A DNA stretch of 64,000 bases from Pseudomonas peradeniyensis (GCF_014268935.2 NZ_JABWRJ020000002.1:550001-614000), one strand, 5' to 3'; shown: positions 55,507 through 63,474, numbered from the stretch's first letter. Notes: generated by a model not told the origin, from the sequence alone. Program-made: numbers and translations.

Positions 55507-56439
55507 ATGACGGCAAGGCATCATCATTTTCTCTCGCAATGCTATCTCCGTGGCTTCACCAATAACGGCAGTAAGAAATCAAACCTTAGGGTTATAAACG
55601 TTGCGGATGGCACCCACTTCGAAACGAAGCCGAGGAATGTCGGCGGGGTACGCGACTTCAACAGAATCGACGCTGAAGGCGTTGACCAGAACATTCTTGA
55701 AAAATCGCTGGCTGATTTTGAAGGGGAAGCTGCAAAAGCGATTAAGGGCCTAATCGAAGGGGAGGATTTCTCAGGAGAGAGGCGGGAAATCGTCCTATAT
55801 CTCATCGGTCTGCTTGCTGTCCGCTCTCCACATCGGCGCGAGCAGATGCGTGCATTTCAAGCACAGATCATCGAGCGGATGATGGATCTCAGCTTGGACT
55901 CGAAAGAACGCTGGGATTCTCAGATCGAAGGTTTGCGGGCGAGTGGGGGAAAGGTCCTCGATAACGTCACTTACGAAGATGTAAAACGTTTCCATGAGAG
56001 CAAGGCATATACAATCCAAGTGGCTAGGGAGAATCACATTAGAATAGAAATGAGCCTGCTCCAGACCATTGTCCCTCTGCTTTCGGCGCGCAACTGGTCT
56101 CTGATTCGCTCCGATGACGAAAGCGGCTCATTCATCACTACTGATCGTCCGGTCTTACTGGAGTTCGAGGAGCCGGAAAATGTCCCCGCTTTCTACCGCA
56201 GATCTCCTGGCTTTGGCTTGGACAAGACTTACCTCTATTTCCCCGTTTCGAAACATGTCTCTTTGCTCGGGCAGTTTTCTGAGCACCAGGCGGAGATGGG
56301 AGCGACACGCACTATTGTAGCCAGTCTCAACTCTGCAATGCTGGGGTCGGTTTACCGCCAGGTGTACGCCCCTGGCCTGGATTTCCCAGTGATGTCAGCC
56401 GATGGCAAAGTCATAAGCGGGAAGGCGTTGGTCAAGTAA
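55507..56439 (+). CDS. DUF4238-family protein
   Basis: 310 residues starting MTARHHHFLSQCYLRGFTNN, the typical N-terminus of DUF4238 proteins (H-x-x-x-S/P-x-x-Y-L-x-x-F). Later SGSFITTDRPVLLEFEEPEN (about residues 208-227) is also a family block. No membrane segments or signal peptide. DUF4238 is found in variable genome regions and has no settled function. It stands alone in the island, 50 bases after the preceding frame. Confidence 0.82.
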   Translation: MTARHHHFLSQCYLRGFTNNGSKKSNLRVINVADGTHFETKPRNVGGVRDFNRIDAEGVDQNILEKSLADFEGEAAKAIKGLIEGEDFSGERREIVLYLIGLLAVRSPHRREQMRAFQAQIIERMMDLSLDSKERWDSQIEGLRASGGKVLDNVTYEDVKRFHESKAYTIQVARENHIRIEMSLLQTIVPLLSARNWSLIRSDDESGSFITTDRPVLLEFEEPENVPAFYRRSPGFGLDKTYLYFPVSKHVSLLGQFSEHQAEMGATRTIVASLNSAMLGSVYRQVYAPGLDFPVMSADGKVISGKALVK

Positions 56440-56682
56440 TGAAGCTTCGAGGTCGTTCTTATCGCGCTGTCCCTCCTACGGACACGATCCAAAGCCACAA
56501 AGCCGTTGTTCGTATCCGCTCTGGCCGATTGCTTCCCTTCGTGAAGGGAAGCATTGGGGCGTTTTCTGCCGGTCCTTACCTAGTATTTGACGCGGGTGTA
56601 GGTAGCTCTCACTGGATCCTTCGCAAGTCCCGATTCGATTCCACTGAAAGCCATAACTAGCTGATTTGTTTATAGACACCCT

Positions 56683-56853
56683 ATGAGGTACATCAAAAAA
56701 TCCACCAAATTCCAGACCCGCGAAGACCGGGCCCTCACGGCCAAAAACCGTCCGTCTGTCTCCGCACCAGCCCCCAGAAGTCACCGCAGTCCTTGCAGTG
56801 CGGGCGTTTTGTTTCTAACCATCTCAGCAGGCCTCATCAATGACCAGATATAG
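56683..56853 (+). CDS. Possible small hypothetical protein
   Basis: A 56-codon frame beginning MRYIKKSTKFQTREDRALTA; the basic, charged first half looks coding. The second half runs into repeat-like DNA. Its ATG follows ACACCCT, so a ribosome-binding site is poor. Reported as uncertain. Confidence 0.3.
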   Translation: MRYIKKSTKFQTREDRALTAKNRPSVSAPAPRSHRSPCSAGVLFLTISAGLINDQI

Positions 56854-56877
56854 CTAACCTGGACGTGTCTGCTGTGA

Positions 56878-56958
56878 CATGGCTGCTGTACGCAGAAGAC
56901 CATCTGGTCTACCGAGTTATCTTTTCCTCAGTTCGCCAATCTGCGTACAGCTGCCACC
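56878..56958 (+). ncRNA. Structured repeat element, copy 1
   Basis: About 81 nt from CATGGC to GCCACC. The outer arms GGCTGCTGTACGCAGA and TCTGCGTACAGCTGCC pair along their length with one mismatch. Inside, AGACCATCTGGTCT forms a hairpin. Two diverged copies follow at 56999 and 57278 with matching compensating changes. Orientation is taken from the shared CATGGC start. Whether it is transcribed is unknown. Confidence 0.5.
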
Positions 56959-56998
56959 CTCACCACTCAGAACGCAATTATATCGAGTGCGCTTTCAC

Positions 56999-57077
56999 CA
57001 TGGCAGCAGTACGTGGGACACCTCAGGTGTGCCGGTCCTTTTCGTCCCGGTCGGCCAACCCACGTACTGTTGCCACC
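56999..57077 (+). ncRNA. Structured repeat element, copy 2
   Basis: About 79 nt. Outer arms GGCAGCAGTACGTGGG and CCCACGTACTGTTGCC pair completely when G-U is allowed; inner hairpin ACACCTCAGGTGT; second inner arm region with CCGG...CCGG. The arm bases differ from copy 1 but pairing is kept. Confidence 0.5.
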
Positions 57078-57130
57078 TAGCCCCTCCGTGCAATCCATTT
57101 CCTACGTTTTCCATCGCTATTTCCTAGCCC

Positions 57131-57260
57131 CAAGAACCTTGCACTAGAAGCCCCCAAGGAATAAATTCCCTACCAGTCGCGGCAAATTCCGCGACCGGGT
57201 TTGGCGACCCGGATAAACTTGGCGCAGCAGCGCCCCACACGATTGCAGGCGCTTTTTTTG
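57131..57260 (+). other. Segment with three successive small hairpins
   Basis: GTCGCGGCAAATTCCGCGAC, CGGGTTTGGCGACCCG and GGCGCAGCAGCGCC follow each other between structured copies 2 and 3, and a GCAGGCGCTTTTTTTGCG stretch resembles a terminator. This may be part of the same RNA-like repeat cluster. No gene is seen from 56854 to 57409. Confidence 0.4.
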
Positions 57261-57277
57261 CGTCCGCAGCCTCGTGC

Positions 57278-57357
57278 CATGGCGGCTGTGCGCGGGAGAC
57301 CTTCGGGTCTGCCGGGTTCCAAGTTCCCGGTTCGCCAACCTGCGTACAGCTGCCACC
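57278..57357 (+). ncRNA. Structured repeat element, copy 3
   Basis: About 80 nt. Outer arms GGCGGCTGTGCGC and GCGTACAGCTGCC pair with two G-U pairs; inner hairpins AGACCTTCGGGTCT (UUCG loop) and CCGGGTTCCAAGTTCCCGG. This gives a three-way-junction shape. Confidence 0.5.
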
Positions 57358-57409
57358 CATTGTTTGGCGACAGTGCGTGGTGGTTCCAACCTAACTTGGA
57401 GTCTCATGC

Positions 57410-57550
57410 ATGACCATCACACGTCTGTACAGGATCCTCGCATCCGCTCTCCGCCGCCCAACCCCCGCGGCCACCCCATCCCCAACCTTCTACCCGATCG
57501 ACAGCCACTCCCTCGCCACCCGCGCCAACCGGGAGGTGCCCCATGCCTGA
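57410..57550 (+). CDS. Hypothetical 46-residue protein
   Basis: A short frame MTITRLYRILASALRRPTPA ... REVPHA, ending in an overlap of 8 bases with the next gene (its ATG at 57543). The overlap and codon style suggest translational coupling. Pro/Ala-rich, no recognised domain. Confidence 0.4.
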   Translation: MTITRLYRILASALRRPTPAATPSPTFYPIDSHSLATRANREVPHA

Positions 57551-57773
57551 CCATGAACGCCTGTCTACTCTCCAGAGCTACGTCTGGACCCTCGAACTGC
57601 TCGGCGAGGCGCTGGTCCAGCATGACGAGGTGCTGGAGTGCGAGCACAACCCGCAGCTGAGCTTTCGCAACACGGCGGGGATCCACCAGGCGATCCGGAT
57701 CATCAGCCGGTTGGCCAGCGAGCAGTTTGGCAAGCTGGAGGCGATGAAGGAGGAGAGTGTTTCTGGGGATTGA
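57543..57773 (+). CDS. Hypothetical small protein
   Basis: 76 residues, predicted all-helical: SYVWTLELLGEALVQHDEVL then HQAIRIISRLASEQFGKLEA. GGGAGG is 9 bases before ATG. I recognise the type as a conserved Pseudomonas small protein but no function. A truncated copy of its last third lies at 52464-52556. Followed by a REP unit. Confidence 0.65.
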   Translation: MPDHERLSTLQSYVWTLELLGEALVQHDEVLECEHNPQLSFRNTAGIHQAIRIISRLASEQFGKLEAMKEESVSGD

Positions 57774-57789
57774 TGCTGTGGGATTTTGG

Positions 57790-57832
57790 GGCCGCTTTGC
57801 GGCCCTTTCGCGGCACAAGGCCGCTCCTACAG
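57790..57832. repeat. REP unit
   Basis: GGCCGCTTTGCGGCC hairpin followed by CTTTCGCGGCACAAGGCCGCTCCTACAGG, closely matching the REP pair at 41692. Confidence 0.8.
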
Positions 57833-57980
57833 GTACGGCGCTGCTTTGAGATTCTGCGTAGTCCTGTGGGGCGGTGCGCCCATGCTACTTGCCCGCGAAG
57901 GGGTGCAAAGCAGCCTCGTTAGTGGCGATGAAGCGCTAACTGAGTAGGCCAGCATTTTCAAATCACGCCTGCGTCAGGCC

Positions 57981-58577
57981 CTACCAGAACCACCCACCCC
58001 GCGCGAGCTCCTGCTCGCAACTCCGATACTGCGCACCAAACACCGAAGCCCGGGCCTGGACCTTCTGCGAGACGTTCTTCAGCCACGGCTTGGCGTCGTA
58101 GCTGCGGTTGCGGTAGCCGCCCCAGCCTTCGTGGTAATTCAGGTACTGGCCATAGGCGTCCCACTTGGACACGCCGTTGACCTGCTGGCTCTTCTGCATG
58201 TACCAGCCCATGAAGTCGATCGCGTCGGCGAAGTCGTCGCGGGCGGCGCCCCAGCCGCCGGCATCGCGCTTGTAGTCGGCCCAGGTCTCGTCCTTGGCCT
58301 GGGCGTAGCCGTAGGCGCTGCTGACCCGGCCCCAAGGGATGAAACCGAGGAAGTAGTAGCGCGGCGGCAGGGCGTCGTGCTTGAACGAGGACTCCTGGTA
58401 CATCATCGCCATCGGCACCTGCACCGGCGCACCCCAGCGCGCCTGCATCTTCAGCGCCGCCTCGTGCCATTTCGGCTTCTCGCGGAAGATCTCGCAGAGG
58501 TTGTCGGGGTTGGCCGGGGGCTTGGTGGCGCAGCCGGCAAGCAGCAGGAGCAGGGCTGGCATCAAGAGCCGAAGCAT
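57981..58577 (-). CDS. Lytic-transglycosylase-like (SLT) lipoprotein
   Basis: 198 residues. Lipoprotein signal MLRLLMPALLLLLAGCATKP with lipobox LAGC. The SLT-like motif MMYQESSFKHDALPP (catalytic Glu) comes early, then SSAYGYAQAKDETW and YHEGWGGYRNRSY near the end. Such enzymes cleave peptidoglycan glycan strands; it should sit at the outer membrane. GGAAACC precedes the ATG. It follows the island on the core side. Confidence 0.82.
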   Translation of the reverse strand: MLRLLMPALLLLLAGCATKPPANPDNLCEIFREKPKWHEAALKMQARWGAPVQVPMAMMYQESSFKHDALPPRYYFLGFIPWGRVSSAYGYAQAKDETWADYKRDAGGWGAARDDFADAIDFMGWYMQKSQQVNGVSKWDAYGQYLNYHEGWGGYRNRSYDAKPWLKNVSQKVQARASVFGAQYRSCEQELARGGWFW

Positions 58578-58781
58578 GACGGGGTTTCCTTTGGCAGACG
58601 TCGGGGGCGCAGGTTGTTGGCGCTTTATACAGGCTTTGGGGAGGCATATGAATCAGGGGGCTGTTGCGCGATGCCGAGCTGGCCACGGTAGGGCGGTCGT
58701 CGCCCATGGCTCGACGGGTAAGTGTATCGGGTTTATATTTCTTTGAAATTTTATGGAATCGTAAACCGAGGGAGACAGCCG

Positions 58782-59849
58782 ATGATCGGCGAGCGGCTTA
58801 AACGTGCCCGCGCTGCTGCTGGCCTGTCGATGCAGGCGCTAGGTGATCAGGTGGGCGTGAGCGCCAACATGATCAAGAAGTATGAACATGACCAGAGCAT
58901 GCCCAGTTCCGGCGTGCTCGTGCGTCTGTGCAAGGCGCTGTCGGTGCGCGCCGAGTACTTTTTCCGCCCTGCCAAGGTCGAGCTGGCGGGTGTCGAATAT
59001 CGCAAGCGTTGCAGCACGCCCAAGGCGATCCTCAAGCGCATCGAGGCCGATGTGCTGGATCAGGCGGAGCGTTGGCAGGAGCTGATCAATCTATGGCCGG
59101 ATTATCCCGTGCAGGCGTTCAGCGCGCCGGCAGGGCTGCCCGCACAGTTGGATTCGCTGCAGGCGGTCGACAGCCTGGCGGACCAGGTGCGGCAGCTGTG
59201 GGGGCTGGGGGCGAGCCCGATTCCCGATTTGATCGACGTGCTGGAGACGCATGGGATTCTGGTGATCATCACTCAGGTCGATGCACAGGCGAAGTTCGAT
59301 GGCTTGCAGGCCAGCGTGGCGGGGCAGCCGGTCATCGTGGTGTCGGCGGACTGGCCGGGTGACCGGCAGCGCTTCACCCTGGCCCACGAACTTGGTCACT
59401 TGCTGATGCACGGTCGGTTGGCCGAAGGGCTGGACGAGGAAAAGGCCTGTAACCGTTTCGCCTCGGCATTGCTGGTACCGGCCAGCGCCATGCGGCAGCA
59501 TCTGGGCAACAAACGCCACATGTTGGAGGTGCGCGAGTTGTATCTGCTCAAGGCGGAATTTGGCCTCAGCATGCAGGGTTGCCTGTATCGCGCTGGCGAC
59601 CTGGAGATCATCCAGCAGGCTGTGCGTGAGCGGCTGTTCATGGTCTTCGTCAAACAGGGCTGGCGCAAACAGGAGCCAGGGGCTGCGTACCGGCAGGAAA
59701 CCACACGGCTGTTCCAGCAACTGGTCTACCGCGCGTTGGGGGAGGGGATTATCGGCGAGTCCAAGGCGGCGGAGCTGCTGGGCATGACGGTCTATCAGTT
59801 CCACCAGGCGCGCAAACTGGAGTTACTGGATGCAGTTGCTCATCAGTGA
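58782..59849 (+). CDS. XRE-family regulator fused to ImmA/IrrE metallopeptidase domain
   Basis: 355 residues. N-terminal helix-turn-helix (RLKRARAAAGLSMQALGDQV, SANMIKKYEHDQ; residues 5-40) and C-terminal zincin with TLAHELGHLLMHGRL (HELGH at 202-206) and KACNRFASALLVP. Such proteins act as antitoxin or stress-released repressor. GAGGGAGA lies before ATG 58782. It overlaps the PIN gene by 20 bases, the arrangement of a toxin-antitoxin-like pair. Confidence 0.9.
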   Translation: MIGERLKRARAAAGLSMQALGDQVGVSANMIKKYEHDQSMPSSGVLVRLCKALSVRAEYFFRPAKVELAGVEYRKRCSTPKAILKRIEADVLDQAERWQELINLWPDYPVQAFSAPAGLPAQLDSLQAVDSLADQVRQLWGLGASPIPDLIDVLETHGILVIITQVDAQAKFDGLQASVAGQPVIVVSADWPGDRQRFTLAHELGHLLMHGRLAEGLDEEKACNRFASALLVPASAMRQHLGNKRHMLEVRELYLLKAEFGLSMQGCLYRAGDLEIIQQAVRERLFMVFVKQGWRKQEPGAAYRQETTRLFQQLVYRALGEGIIGESKAAELLGMTVYQFHQARKLELLDAVAHQ

Positions 59850-60315
59850 TGCCAACATCCTGATCGACCTTGAAGAGGGTGAGCTGCTGGCCCAACTCTT
59901 CACGCTGCCTTACCAGTTCACTGTGCCGGATATCCTCTATTTCGATGAGCTTGAAGCCCAGCATGCGCATCTGCTGGGCCTGGGGCTCGAGCTGGCTGAG
60001 CTCAACCCTGCCACCATGCTCTATGCCGTGGAGTTGGTTGGCCGGGTCAGGGGGCCTAGCCGTAACGACTGCTTCGCATTGGCGCTGGCCAGGCAGGAGA
60101 AATGCCCGCTGCTATCCGGGGACGAGGCGTTGCGCAAAGCGGCTTTGCTGGAAGAGGTTGAGGTGAAGGGCACGCTCTGGGTGGTTGAGGAGCTTGTTCG
60201 AGAAGAGGTGATCTCTGTTGACCAGGCCCATGAGGCCTATCGACGGATGCGGGCGAATGCACGGCGGCTGCCCTGGGCGGTTGCTCATCAACGTCTGGAT
60301 GAGTTCTATCGATAG
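59830..60315 (+). CDS. PIN-domain protein, probable toxin partner
   Basis: 161 residues. The acidic PIN residues are readable: LLISDANILIDLEEGEL (Asp7), a middle NDCFALALARQ (Asp) and LLSGDEALRKAA (Asp). PIN proteins are RNases in VapC-type toxins. Its gene starts inside the end of the XRE-ImmA/IrrE gene. Toxicity is inferred from this linkage, not shown. Confidence 0.8.
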   Translation: MQLLISDANILIDLEEGELLAQLFTLPYQFTVPDILYFDELEAQHAHLLGLGLELAELNPATMLYAVELVGRVRGPSRNDCFALALARQEKCPLLSGDEALRKAALLEEVEVKGTLWVVEELVREEVISVDQAHEAYRRMRANARRLPWAVAHQRLDEFYR

Positions 60316-60340
60316 CGGCTGAAGTGCTCCCCGAAAAGCC

Positions 60341-60769
60341 CTAACTCCCTGACCCCAACCATTCCACCCGCTCCCTCAGTTCATCGAGCGCCATCTGGAC
60401 GCGCTCGTCCTGGGCATTGTCCAGGCTCAGGAACAGGGAAGCTGCATCGGCACGGTTGCCGGATGTATCGAGGGTGTCGTAGGCCCAGATTTCCACCCAC
60501 GCCCGGGTATCGTCCACCGATTGGCTGAGGCGCAGCGAGCCATCGGCAAGCAGCGCATCAAAACGCCGCTTGGTCATGCCGTAGACGGGCTGCGCGGGTG
60601 CGGCCAGGAGCGTTTGGCTGGCCAGGGCTGTTTCACCGGCCAGGAAAACACCCTGGCCGAGAGCTGGTTCAGCGGAAATTGCGACTTTGCGTTTCACCGG
60701 GGAGCGTAGGTAAGGCCGAGCCTGTTTGAACAGCTCGGGCGCGCTGGCGCTGAAGGCATAGGCCTGCAC
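60341..60769 (-). CDS. Hypothetical protein
   Basis: 142 residues, GTG start, the only usable start after an upstream in-frame stop. Soluble, with SLRLSQSVDDTRAWVEIWAY in the middle. No recognised domain. It converges with the PIN gene (25 bases apart) and lies 42 bases downstream of the DMT gene on the same strand. Confidence 0.55.
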   Translation of the reverse strand: MQAYAFSASAPELFKQARPYLRSPVKRKVAISAEPALGQGVFLAGETALASQTLLAAPAQPVYGMTKRRFDALLADGSLRLSQSVDDTRAWVEIWAYDTLDTSGNRADAASLFLSLDNAQDERVQMALDELRERVEWLGSGS

Positions 60770-60811
60770 CGCGCCGTTGTGCTGGTTGGCATCAGCAGCT
60801 TGCAGACTGGC

Positions 60812-61852
60812 TCAGTGCCTATGCCGATGATGAACATCCGGAAAATGCGCATGGCTATGTCGAATCGGCGCATGCACATGCGGGTGGCTGTGCGGCTCGG
60901 TACCGTCCCACTCGAAGTCGTGCTCATGCCGATGGTGCTCATCGTGCGTATGCCGGTGGCTATGATCGAGGGGCTCATGCTGATGCTCGTGAACATGGTT
61001 CTCCAACAGGTGAATCCACACACCCAAGGCCATCAACGCCGCAGCGAGCAGAAACATCACGGACACCGACTCACCCAACATCAGGATCGCGACCGCAGCC
61101 CCCAGGAACGGCGCCGTGGAAAAATACGCCCCGGTACGCGCACTCCCCAACCCGCGAAGCGCCAGGACGAACAGCACCAGGCTGACGCCGTAGCCGAGAA
61201 ACCCAACCAGCAGGATCGACCCCAGCGTGCCCAGGGCCGGCAGTTGCGAGCCGATGGCCAAGGCCAGGCCGCTATTGACCACGCCCGCTGCCAGGCCTTT
61301 GCTGCCGGCGATGAACAGCGCGTCCGAGGCAGAGACCTTGCGGGTCAGGTTGTTGTCGATCGCCCAGCAAAGGCAGGCGAACGCCACCGCCAGCGGGCCG
61401 ATCCAGTCATGGGCGGTCGCGGTCTCCTGTGGCCATGACAGCACGATACCGCCCAGGACGATGGCAACCATGCCGATCACGATCCGGCGGTCGGCGTTTT
61501 CCTTGAATACCACCCACGCCAGCACTGCCGTAAGAACCGACTCGAGATTGAGCATCAACGATGCAGTGGCCCCCGCTGTGCGAGTGAGCCCGAACATCAG
61601 CGCCACAGGTGCAAGCACGCCGCCGAAGAGGATGGCACCCAGCAACCAGGGCCATTCTCCGGCAGGCAGCCCGGGCCGCTGCCAGCTGCGATCGCGCACC
61701 AGGCGGACGAGGGTCAGGCCGACGCCGCTGCCCAGGTAGAGCAGCCCGGCCAGCAGGATGGGCGGGGTATCGACACCCAACAGTTTGGCGAGCGGTGTGC
61801 TTGCGCCGAACAGCGCCGCTGCAACCAGCGCGTAGAGAACACTCAGATTCAT
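60812..61852 (-). CDS. DMT/EamA-family transporter with histidine-rich C-terminal tail
   Basis: 346 residues: ten membrane segments in two EamA repeats (ASTPLAKLLGV ... and, after residue 150, AFACLCWAIDNNLTRKVS), then a cytoplasmic tail of about 65 residues with 24 histidines, in runs such as HSHRHTHDEHHRHEHDF and RHSHAHFPDVHHRHRH. The tail could bind zinc, nickel or cobalt, so metal-linked transport or regulation is possible. Stands alone; its ATG is at 61852. Confidence 0.85.
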   Translation of the reverse strand: MNLSVLYALVAAALFGASTPLAKLLGVDTPPILLAGLLYLGSGVGLTLVRLVRDRSWQRPGLPAGEWPWLLGAILFGGVLAPVALMFGLTRTAGATASLMLNLESVLTAVLAWVVFKENADRRIVIGMVAIVLGGIVLSWPQETATAHDWIGPLAVAFACLCWAIDNNLTRKVSASDALFIAGSKGLAAGVVNSGLALAIGSQLPALGTLGSILLVGFLGYGVSLVLFVLALRGLGSARTGAYFSTAPFLGAAVAILMLGESVSVMFLLAAALMALGVWIHLLENHVHEHQHEPLDHSHRHTHDEHHRHEHDFEWDGTEPHSHPHVHAPIRHSHAHFPDVHHRHRH

Positions 61853-61970
61853 GATGGGGTTGTCCTGTCAGGCTCATTGCGTGCAGGGGAGCATCATAGC
61901 GTTGCCGGGATATGCGTTATGTGAAGAGTGGACTCACGTCCGGCTGGATGCTGGGGCGCCCTGTGGCCCA

Positions 61971-61996
61971 ATCACGGGGCAAGCCCGCTCCCACGC
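61971..61996. repeat. REP unit, single
   Basis: ATCACGGGGCAAGCCCGCTCCCACGC matches one REP half of the 37193 pair. Found in the 235-base gap before the nitrilase-family gene. Confidence 0.75.
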
Positions 61997-62087
61997 AAAC
62001 GCCTCCAGGGTTCTCGTATCGTTGATGCCGATGTTGTCTTCTGGATAACGGTCAAGCAGAGTCTGCCTACCTTGTCAGGAGACGCCC

Positions 62088-62861
62088 ATGCCATCAGCCG
62101 TTTTCGCCGCCGCCCAATGCGCCATTCGTGATGGCGACATCCCCGCCAACCTGGCCTTGCACCTGGCGTTCATGCGCCAGGCCCATGAGCATGGCGTGGA
62201 ACTGTTGCTCTTCCCCGAACTGTCGCTCACGGGCTACGCCCCCACCCTGGCCAGTGGCCTGGCGCAGGACCTGGACACGCCGCTGCTGGCGCCACTGCGC
62301 CAGCTCGCCCAGGAAGCGGGCATGACCACGGTGGTCGGGATGCCGCTCAAGGTACCGGGCCAGGACAAGCCGCGGATCGCGGCCTGCATCCTCCACCCGG
62401 ATGGCTCGATTGCGGTCTATACCAAGCAGCACCTGCATACCGGCGAGGACGTGTTCTTCAGTGCGGGGAGCGGCGGTGAGTTGTTGTCCGTTTCCGGGCT
62501 GTCCGTGGCCTTGTCGGTGTGTGCCGATTTCAGCCATCCGGAGCATGCCGCCCAGGCGGCGCAGCGCGGTGCGCAGGTGTACGCGACGGGTGTGCTGATC
62601 GGAGAGGGTGGGTATCCGGCGGATAGCGCGTTGCTGCAGGGTTATGCACAGCGGCATGCCATGGCCGTGCTCATGGCCAACCATGGCGGCACTACGGGCG
62701 GCTGGGCGGCGGCTGGGCGCAGCGCGTTCTGGGACGAGCAGGGGCGGTGTGTCGTGACTGCTTCAGGGGCAGGGAATCGGCTGTTGGTTGTTTCTGGGCA
62801 GTCGGGCGAATGGCAAGGACGCGAGGTGTTCGTGTCTCTCGATGTCGCGGAGTCAGCCTGA
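62088..62861 (+). CDS. Carbon-nitrogen hydrolase (nitrilase superfamily)
   Basis: 257 residues. The Glu-Lys-Cys triad is visible: LLFPELSLTGYAP (Glu), YTKQHLHTGEDVFF (Lys) and LSVCADFSHPEHA (Cys). Likely an amidase-type enzyme; the substrate is not clear. AGGAGACGCCC precedes the ATG. Confidence 0.9.
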   Translation: MPSAVFAAAQCAIRDGDIPANLALHLAFMRQAHEHGVELLLFPELSLTGYAPTLASGLAQDLDTPLLAPLRQLAQEAGMTTVVGMPLKVPGQDKPRIAACILHPDGSIAVYTKQHLHTGEDVFFSAGSGGELLSVSGLSVALSVCADFSHPEHAAQAAQRGAQVYATGVLIGEGGYPADSALLQGYAQRHAMAVLMANHGGTTGGWAAAGRSAFWDEQGRCVVTASGAGNRLLVVSGQSGEWQGREVFVSLDVAESA

Positions 62862-62863
62862 AA

Positions 62864-63154
62864 TCACTTGGCTAATCGCTCGGCTGCTTTGCGGTAAACC
62901 TGATCCCGCTCACGTTTATCCACGGCGATCACGAATACCACGACTTCCTGGTCGATGACCTGATAGATCAATCGATATCCACTGCTGCGCAGCTTGATCT
63001 TGTAGCAGTCCGGGAAGCCATGCAGACGGTTGGCTTCGACCCTCGGGTTGAGCAGCACGGTTGCCAGCTTCTTCTTGAGCTGTTGGCGAATGGTGTCGCC
63101 GAGCTTCTGCCATTCCTTGAGTGCGCGCGCATCGAAATCGAGGTTATAGGTCAT
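62864..63154 (-). CDS. RelE/ParE-family toxin
   Basis: 96 residues, starting MTYNLDFDARALKEWQKLGD, typical of RelE toxins. Basic middle (RQQLKKKLATVLLNP), FPDCYKIKLRSSGYRLIYQV and the late VIAVDKRERDQVYRKAAERL match the RelE family, whose members cut mRNA on the ribosome. Its start overlaps the antitoxin gene by 11 bases. Two bases after the stop of the convergent hydrolase gene. Confidence 0.93.
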   Translation of the reverse strand: MTYNLDFDARALKEWQKLGDTIRQQLKKKLATVLLNPRVEANRLHGFPDCYKIKLRSSGYRLIYQVIDQEVVVFVIAVDKRERDQVYRKAAERLAK

Positions 63155-63383
63155 CCAGCGTTACCCTTACCCTCTGCGGCGCGGCCAGGCGTTCGCGGAC
63201 CGTGGCGAGCAATGCTTCGTCCTCTTCGGTCAGCAACACGGGTTTGAACGGCAGTTGCCCGCGCTCAGCGACGTATTGCAGTGCCTGGCGCATCAGCTCG
63301 GAAGGGGTTACACCGAGTTTTTCCAGCTCACGGTAGGCGCGCACCTTGAGTTCGTCGTCGATACGCACATTGATGGACGCCAT
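63144..63383 (-). CDS. RelB/DinJ-family antitoxin
   Basis: 79 residues beginning MASINVRIDDELKVRAYREL, a ribbon-helix-helix DNA-binding N-terminus. The acidic C-terminal part would wrap the toxin. ATG at 63383 matches the family; an in-frame extension to 63428 passes through the promoter region. Should repress its own operon. Confidence 0.92.
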   Translation of the reverse strand: MASINVRIDDELKVRAYRELEKLGVTPSELMRQALQYVAERGQLPFKPVLLTEEDEALLATVRERLAAPQRVRVTLDDL

Positions 63384-63396
63384 GCTTGCAGTCTCT

Positions 63397-63420
63397 TTGT
63401 AATGACAGTGGTCTGTACAA
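63397..63420 (-). promoter_or_regulatory. Candidate operator of the RelB-RelE operon
   Basis: TTGTAATGACAGTGGTCTGTACAA, read on the + strand, has TTGTA / TACAA ends and an inner ACAG-TGGT-CTGT dyad, 13 bases upstream of the antitoxin start. Such dyads are typical autoregulation sites. Confidence 0.45.
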
Positions 63421-63474
63421 TGAGGCAAAGCAGTCGGTTGGGCAAGGGTGGCAACGAGCTTACCGACAGGCGTG

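Noticed and set aside
56439..56660. 73-codon frame overlapping the DUF4238 stop
   Set aside because: Although placed as TAATG, its sequence is low in recognisable structure and has no motif; it could be real but I cannot support it.
56878..57357. Integron attC-like sites
   Set aside because: The three elements are ~80-nt imperfect palindromes, but the RYYYAAC / GTTRRRY ends and an integrase are missing, and there are no gene cassettes between them.
49328..57409. Duplicate of the tRNA-Thr 3' end as an attR site
   Set aside because: I looked for GGTTCGATTCCTGT or CCGGCACCA downstream and did not find it.
56878..57413. Short frames starting MAAVR in the repeat copies
   Set aside because: They arise from the repeated CATGGC start of the structured elements and are not conserved as proteins.
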